Source: DSVZ01 sp964568145
GTDB lineage: Bacteria; Verrucomicrobiota; Verrucomicrobiia; Limisphaerales; J093
Assembly (NCBI GenBank): GCA_964568145.1
Contig: CAZMOZ010000014.1
Span: forward strand, 45,527 to 109,526
DNA: 64,000 bases
Direction of reading: 5' to 3'
In this document: in pieces, positions 60,102 to 64,000 of the stretch
Position numbering within the stretch: position 1 is the first letter of the stretch
Layout: every line of letters begins with the position of its first letter
Notes under the pieces: model-generated
What the model was told of the DNA's origin: nothing
Seen by the model: only the letters and a program-made list of their open reading frames with translations
Databases searched by the model: none
Translations under genes and position numbers: made by a program

Positions 60102-63100
60102 ATGGGTATGACAGTTCCATCCGCCATCGGCTTGCTGACCGGCCTTCGGAACCGCCTGGTGTGGCTGCTGGCCGCCGGGGCGGTGTGGGCCGGACCTCCC
60201 GCCCTTGGGGCGGAGGAAGCCTGGCTGGCCCGGTAGCTGGCCGTGCAAGGGGAAGTGCGATTCATGCCCGCCGACACCACGCGCTGGATTTCCCTGCCCG
60301 TCGGCGCGACCAATGAGTTCACCGCCGGCGACCTGCTGAGCACCGGCGACAAGAGCACCGCCGACCTGATCCTCCGCGGTGGCCTGGCCCTGCGCGTCAA
60401 TCAACTGACCCTCGTGCGCTTCAAAGCCAAGGAGGATGGGGCCGGGACCCGCCTCCTGCGCGGCATTGCCGCCTTTTTCAGCCGCGACCGCCCCGGACGC
60501 CACGAAGTCGAGGCGGGCGGGGGAACATGGTCATCCGCGGCACGGAATTCGCCGTCGAGGTTCGCGACGATGACACCGCCGTCCTCACCCTGTTCGATGG
60601 CGAGGTCGAGCTGCGCGCCTCGGACGGGCGGACATACGCCTTCGCCAGCGGGGACGTGGTGACCGGGCGTCCCGGCGAACCGCCGCGGAAAACCGCGGCC
60701 GTGACTTTTGGCGATTGGACCGCCATCCAGTGGGCGCTTTATTATCCCGCGATCCTCGATCCGGAAGACCTCGGCTGGCCCGCGGCGCCCGACCCGGCCA
60801 TCGCTTCCTCCTGGAACCTGTACCTTCGCGGGAACCTGCCGCGCGCCCTGGCCGCCTACCCGGCGGACCGTGTGCCCGCCTCGCCCGAGGAGCGCCTCTA
60901 CCTGGCCGCCCTGCTGCTCGCCGTCGGGAACGTGGACGAGGCCCGCCAGTCGCTGGATTCGGTGCCGGAGGACCACCGCCTCGCCCCGGTTGCCGCCGCT
61001 CACCGACGCCTCATCGCCACCGTCCTGCGTCAGCCAACACCGGCCATGCACGATCCGGCATCAGACGTCCGGCATCTAGCATCCGGCCTTCTGGCCGAAT
61101 CCTACCGCCTCCAGGTCGAGGGCCGTTTGCCGGACGCCCGCGATCGGGCGCGCGCCGCGACGGAGCGTTCCCCCGGCTTTGGCTTCGCCTGGGTGCGTCT
61201 GGCCGAACTCGAGTTCAGCCTGGGGAACACGCGGGCGGCCCGGCGCGCACTGGATCGAGGCGTGGCGCTCACCCCGGACAACGCCGAGGCCCACGCCTTG
61301 CGCGGCTTCGTCTTGGCCGCCGGCAACCGGATTCGCGAAGCCCGGCGGGCCTTCCAGACCGCCCTCGAGCTCGATCCCGCCCTCGGCAACGCGTGGCTTG
61401 GCCGGGGCCTGTGTCGCATCCGCCAGGGCGATCTCGAGGGCGGCCGCGCCGATCTCCTGATGGCCGCCGCCGCCGAGCCGCCGCGCGCCCTTCTCCGCAG
61501 CTACCTGGCCAAGTCGTTCGTGGACTCGACGCCCTTCCGGGCGCCGCCGCTGGCCGACAAGGCCGGTCACGAACTGGACCTCGCCCGCCGCCTCGACCCC
61601 AACGACCCCACGCCCTGGCTTTATTCGGCGCTGCTCCACCAGCAGGCCAACCGCGTCAACGCCGCCATCGCCGACCTCGAACGCTCGGTCGTGTTGAACA
61701 CCAACCGTTACGTCTATCGCTCCGAATTCCTCCTGGACCAGGACCAGGCCGTGCGCAGCGCCAATCTGGCCGCCCTCTACGCCGACGCCGGCATGAGCGA
61801 ACCGGGCGTGCGCGAGGCCACCCGCGCCGTGAACCTGGATTACGCCAACGCCTCCGCCCACCTCTTCCTCGCCAACAGCTACAACGCCCTGCGGGACCCC
61901 CGCCAGATCAACCTCCGCTACGAGGCGCCCTGGCTCGGCGAATTCCTCCTCGCCAGCCTCCTCGCCCCCGTGGGCGGCGGCGCCCTTTCCCAGACCGTCT
62001 CGCAACAGGAATACGCCAAGCTGTTCCAGCGCGACGGCTTCGGGGTCGTCAGCGACACCCTGTGGACCAGCAATGGCGACTGGCTCGAATCCGCCGCGCA
62101 GGTGGGTCAGTTCGGCAACTTCGAATACGCCTTCGACGCGCTCTACCGCTCCGAAACCGGCCAGCGCCCCAACAACGACCTCGAACAACTCAGCCTTTCG
62201 CTCAAGGCCCGGGTCCAGCTTGGCCTCGCCGACACCGTGTTCCTCCAGGGCATTTACCACGAGGCCGAAGCCGGCGACGTGGAGCAGTATTACGACCCGG
62301 CCGAGGCCAATCCATACGTCCGAACGACCGAGCGCCACGAACCCCTCGTGCTTGCCGGCTGGCATCACGAGTGGAAGCCGGGCGTCCACACCCTGCTGCT
62401 GCTGAGCCCCTGGAGCGCGCGGGCCACCGTCGTGGACCCGGCCAACCGGACGCCCGTGGGGTACTTCCTCCCCGACGGCTCGATCGCGCTCGATGACCAC
62501 CCCCGCTTCCAGCCCCAGCCGCTCGCTTACGCCACGCGGTACACCGGCTTCTCCGCCGAACTCCAGCAGCTCTGGCAGGCGCGGGAGCACACGTTCATCG
62601 GCGGTGTTCGCTGGCAGACCGGCGCGTTCGACTCGGAGGCCGCGCTGGACGTTCGGAAGGTGTTCGGCCCCGGGCCGCCGCCGGTCCGCCGGTACGACGC
62701 CGCGCCGGGGCTCGAGCGCTTCAGCGTGTACGCCTACGACCAGTGGCAGGTCCGGCCGTGGGCGCTGGTGACCGCCGGCGTGGCCTGGGACCGCCTCGAG
62801 GCCCCGTTCAACTTCACGCTGCCGCCCCTCGCCGTGGAGGAGCGCGCCACCGACCAGGTCTCGCCCAACCTCGGCCTCACGCTCACCCCCTGGAAGGGCG
62901 GCGTGGCGCGCGGCGCTTACACGCGGTCGCTGGGCGGGGTCAGTTTCGATCAGAGTTACCGGCTCGAGCCCGTGCAGGTGGCCGGGTTCACCCAGACTTA
63001 CCGCGGCCTCCTGCCCGAGTCGCTCGTGGGGCTGGTCCCGGCCCAGGAGATGGAGACGTGGGGCGTCGCCTTCGAGCAGCGGTTGCCCACCCGCACCTGG

Positions 63101-63643
63101 CTGGCCGCGGGCGCCGAAGTTCTCGAAAGCGCCGCCGAACGCGGCGTGGGCGCCTTCCTGTTCACGGACACGGGCGTCGAGCCGGGCGCGTTGACGGAGT
63201 CGCTCGAGTTCCGCGAGCGCAGCCTCTTCGCCACGGCCCACCAGCTCGTGGGCGACCACCTCGCCTTGGGCGTGAGCTACCGCCTCAGCGAGGCGGAGCT
63301 CGAGCGCGTCTTCGCCCGCGTCCCCGACCGCGCCGTTGACCAGCGGTCCGTGCTGCACCGGCTGGTCCTGAGCGCGCGCTTCCACCACCCCGGCGGCTTC
63401 TTCGCCCGGTGGGACTCGACCTGGAGCCGGCAGTCGAACACGGAGGACGTGTCCGGGCTCGCGGGCGACGAATTCTGGCAGCACGACTTCTGGGCCGGCT
63501 GGCGGTTCCGGCAGCGCCGGGCCGAATTGGCCCTGGGCGTCCTGAACCTGACCGATCAGGACTACCGGCTGTACCCGCTCAACTACTACCCGGAGACCTA
63601 CCGTGAACGCACCTTTGCCATCTCCGCGCGGTTCAACTTCTAA
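60102..63643 (+). pseudogene. FecR-TPR-outer-membrane beta-barrel gene broken by a stop and a frameshift
   Basis: Starting at ATG 60102, a signal peptide (LVWLLAAGAVWAGPPALGA) runs in frame into a TAG at 60234-60236. The same frame goes on directly with a FecR domain (LAVQGEVRFMPADTTRW, LSTGDKSTADLILRGG). At the G-run 60519-60523 one base is missing and the reading moves to another frame (MVIRGTEFAVEV, the rest of FecR). That frame stays open for 1038 residues through TPR repeats (about 61180-61870) to an outer-membrane barrel that ends in Phe (TFAISARFNF). An intact version would be about 1180 residues. The long intact remainder implies a recent lesion or assembly errors. Confidence 0.8.
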
Positions 63644-63698
63644 GCCGCTTATTGCCGCGACCGGACAACAGACAACCCACCACCCCTTTTGCCCGCGT

Positions 63699-64000
63699 AT
63701 GAAAACGACCAGCCAGTTCGCTTCCCATCCCTCCCCGCTCCCGTGGCGCGCCCTGCCTGCCGCGCTGGTTCTGGGAATCGCCGGGACCCTGACCAGTCGC
63801 GCGGCGGACCCGGCGCTGGTGGGACAATGGCCCGGGTACCCTCGCGGGCCCGCTGATGCGGTGGCGTTTTCCGATGGCCACGCCTATGTAGCCACAGTTG
63901 AAGCGGGCCTGCAGGTGATTGACGTGCGCGACCCGGCCAATCCGGTGCGGGTTGGCGGCTATGACACGGCCGGGTACGCCCTGGGCGTGGCGGTGGCGGG
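63699..64000 (+). CDS. Start of an exported LVIVD-repeat protein (cut by the window end)
   Basis: The frame is open from ATG 63699 to the end of the window (about 100 residues). A long signal peptide (core WRALPAALVLGIAGTLTSRA) is followed by the first repeats: AVAFSDGHAYVATVEAGLQV and IDVRDPANPVRVGGYDTAG. The pattern 'G-L-x-V-I-D-V-R-D-P-A-N-P' is the LVIVD beta-propeller repeat of surface proteins. It begins 55 nt after the barrel stop on the same strand. Confidence 0.8.
   Translation, partial: MKTTSQFASHPSPLPWRALPAALVLGIAGTLTSRAADPALVGQWPGYPRGPADAVAFSDGHAYVATVEAGLQVIDVRDPANPVRVGGYDTAGYALGVAVA

Noticed and set aside
60234..60236. TAG read as pyrrolysine or programmed read-through
   Set aside because: A frameshift follows 280 nt later and no recoding signals or pyl genes are visible; gene damage or assembly error is simpler.

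Overview
The window is high-GC chromosomal DNA, most likely from a member of Verrucomicrobiota of the Limisphaerales/Pedosphaeraceae type (old 'subdivision 3'). This rests on gene content. There is an operon matching the Akkermansia Amuc_1098-1101 pilus-like genes, an exosortase/EpsI exopolysaccharide locus, very large exported proteins with Calx-beta, delta-60, PKD and TSP3-like modules, a DUF1080 protein, and many short palindromic repeats between genes. I see no rRNA, tRNA, CRISPR, transposase or phage gene.

Layout. 1-1.3 kb: 3' end of a PKD/FN3 surface protein and its terminator. 1.4-5.9 kb: exosortase, EpsI-like protein, polyprenyl-phosphate sugar transferase and UDP-glucuronate decarboxylase, a polysaccharide/protein-sorting locus. 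6.0-16.6 kb: a tight envelope operon with a fused PilM-PilN-like protein, Amuc_1100-like and Amuc_1099-like proteins, a secretin split into two exported pieces, an exported repeat protein and a matrixin-like exported protein with a Gly-rich tail. 16.7-34.1 kb: giant exported proteins (a fibre-like protein, an M36 fungalysin-type protease and a 2869-residue metzincin/Calx-beta/delta-60 protein), with coaE between the last two. 34.4-49.9 kb: mostly housekeeping genes on both strands (SDR, GNAT, DUF456, YbaK-like, UvrD/PcrA helicase, IMPase, yggS, DUF309, pyrE, thrH, plsY-gpsA, msrB, rsmD, gap). 50.3-55.4 kb: a GH84 O-GlcNAcase-like gene overlapping a GNAT gene that resembles the C-terminal domain of animal O-GlcNAcase, a DUF1080 protein and an SMP-30-like protein. 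55.6-64 kb: an RlmI-like methyltransferase, a class III nucleotidyl cyclase with a GAF region, a FecR/TPR/beta-barrel gene broken by a stop and a frameshift, and the start of an LVIVD-repeat protein.

How the genes may work together. The PilMN/1100/1099/secretin set would build an envelope-spanning complex. No pilin and no PilB/PilT ATPase are visible beside it. Four large exported proteins encoded in or after this operon share a C-terminal module ending in an aromatic-Tyr-Arg motif, so they could be cargo or surface clients of the complex. That link is inference.

The intergenic regions hold several dispersed repeat families, labelled R1-R8 here. Five of the six convergent gene junctions carry palindromic or paired inverted repeats.
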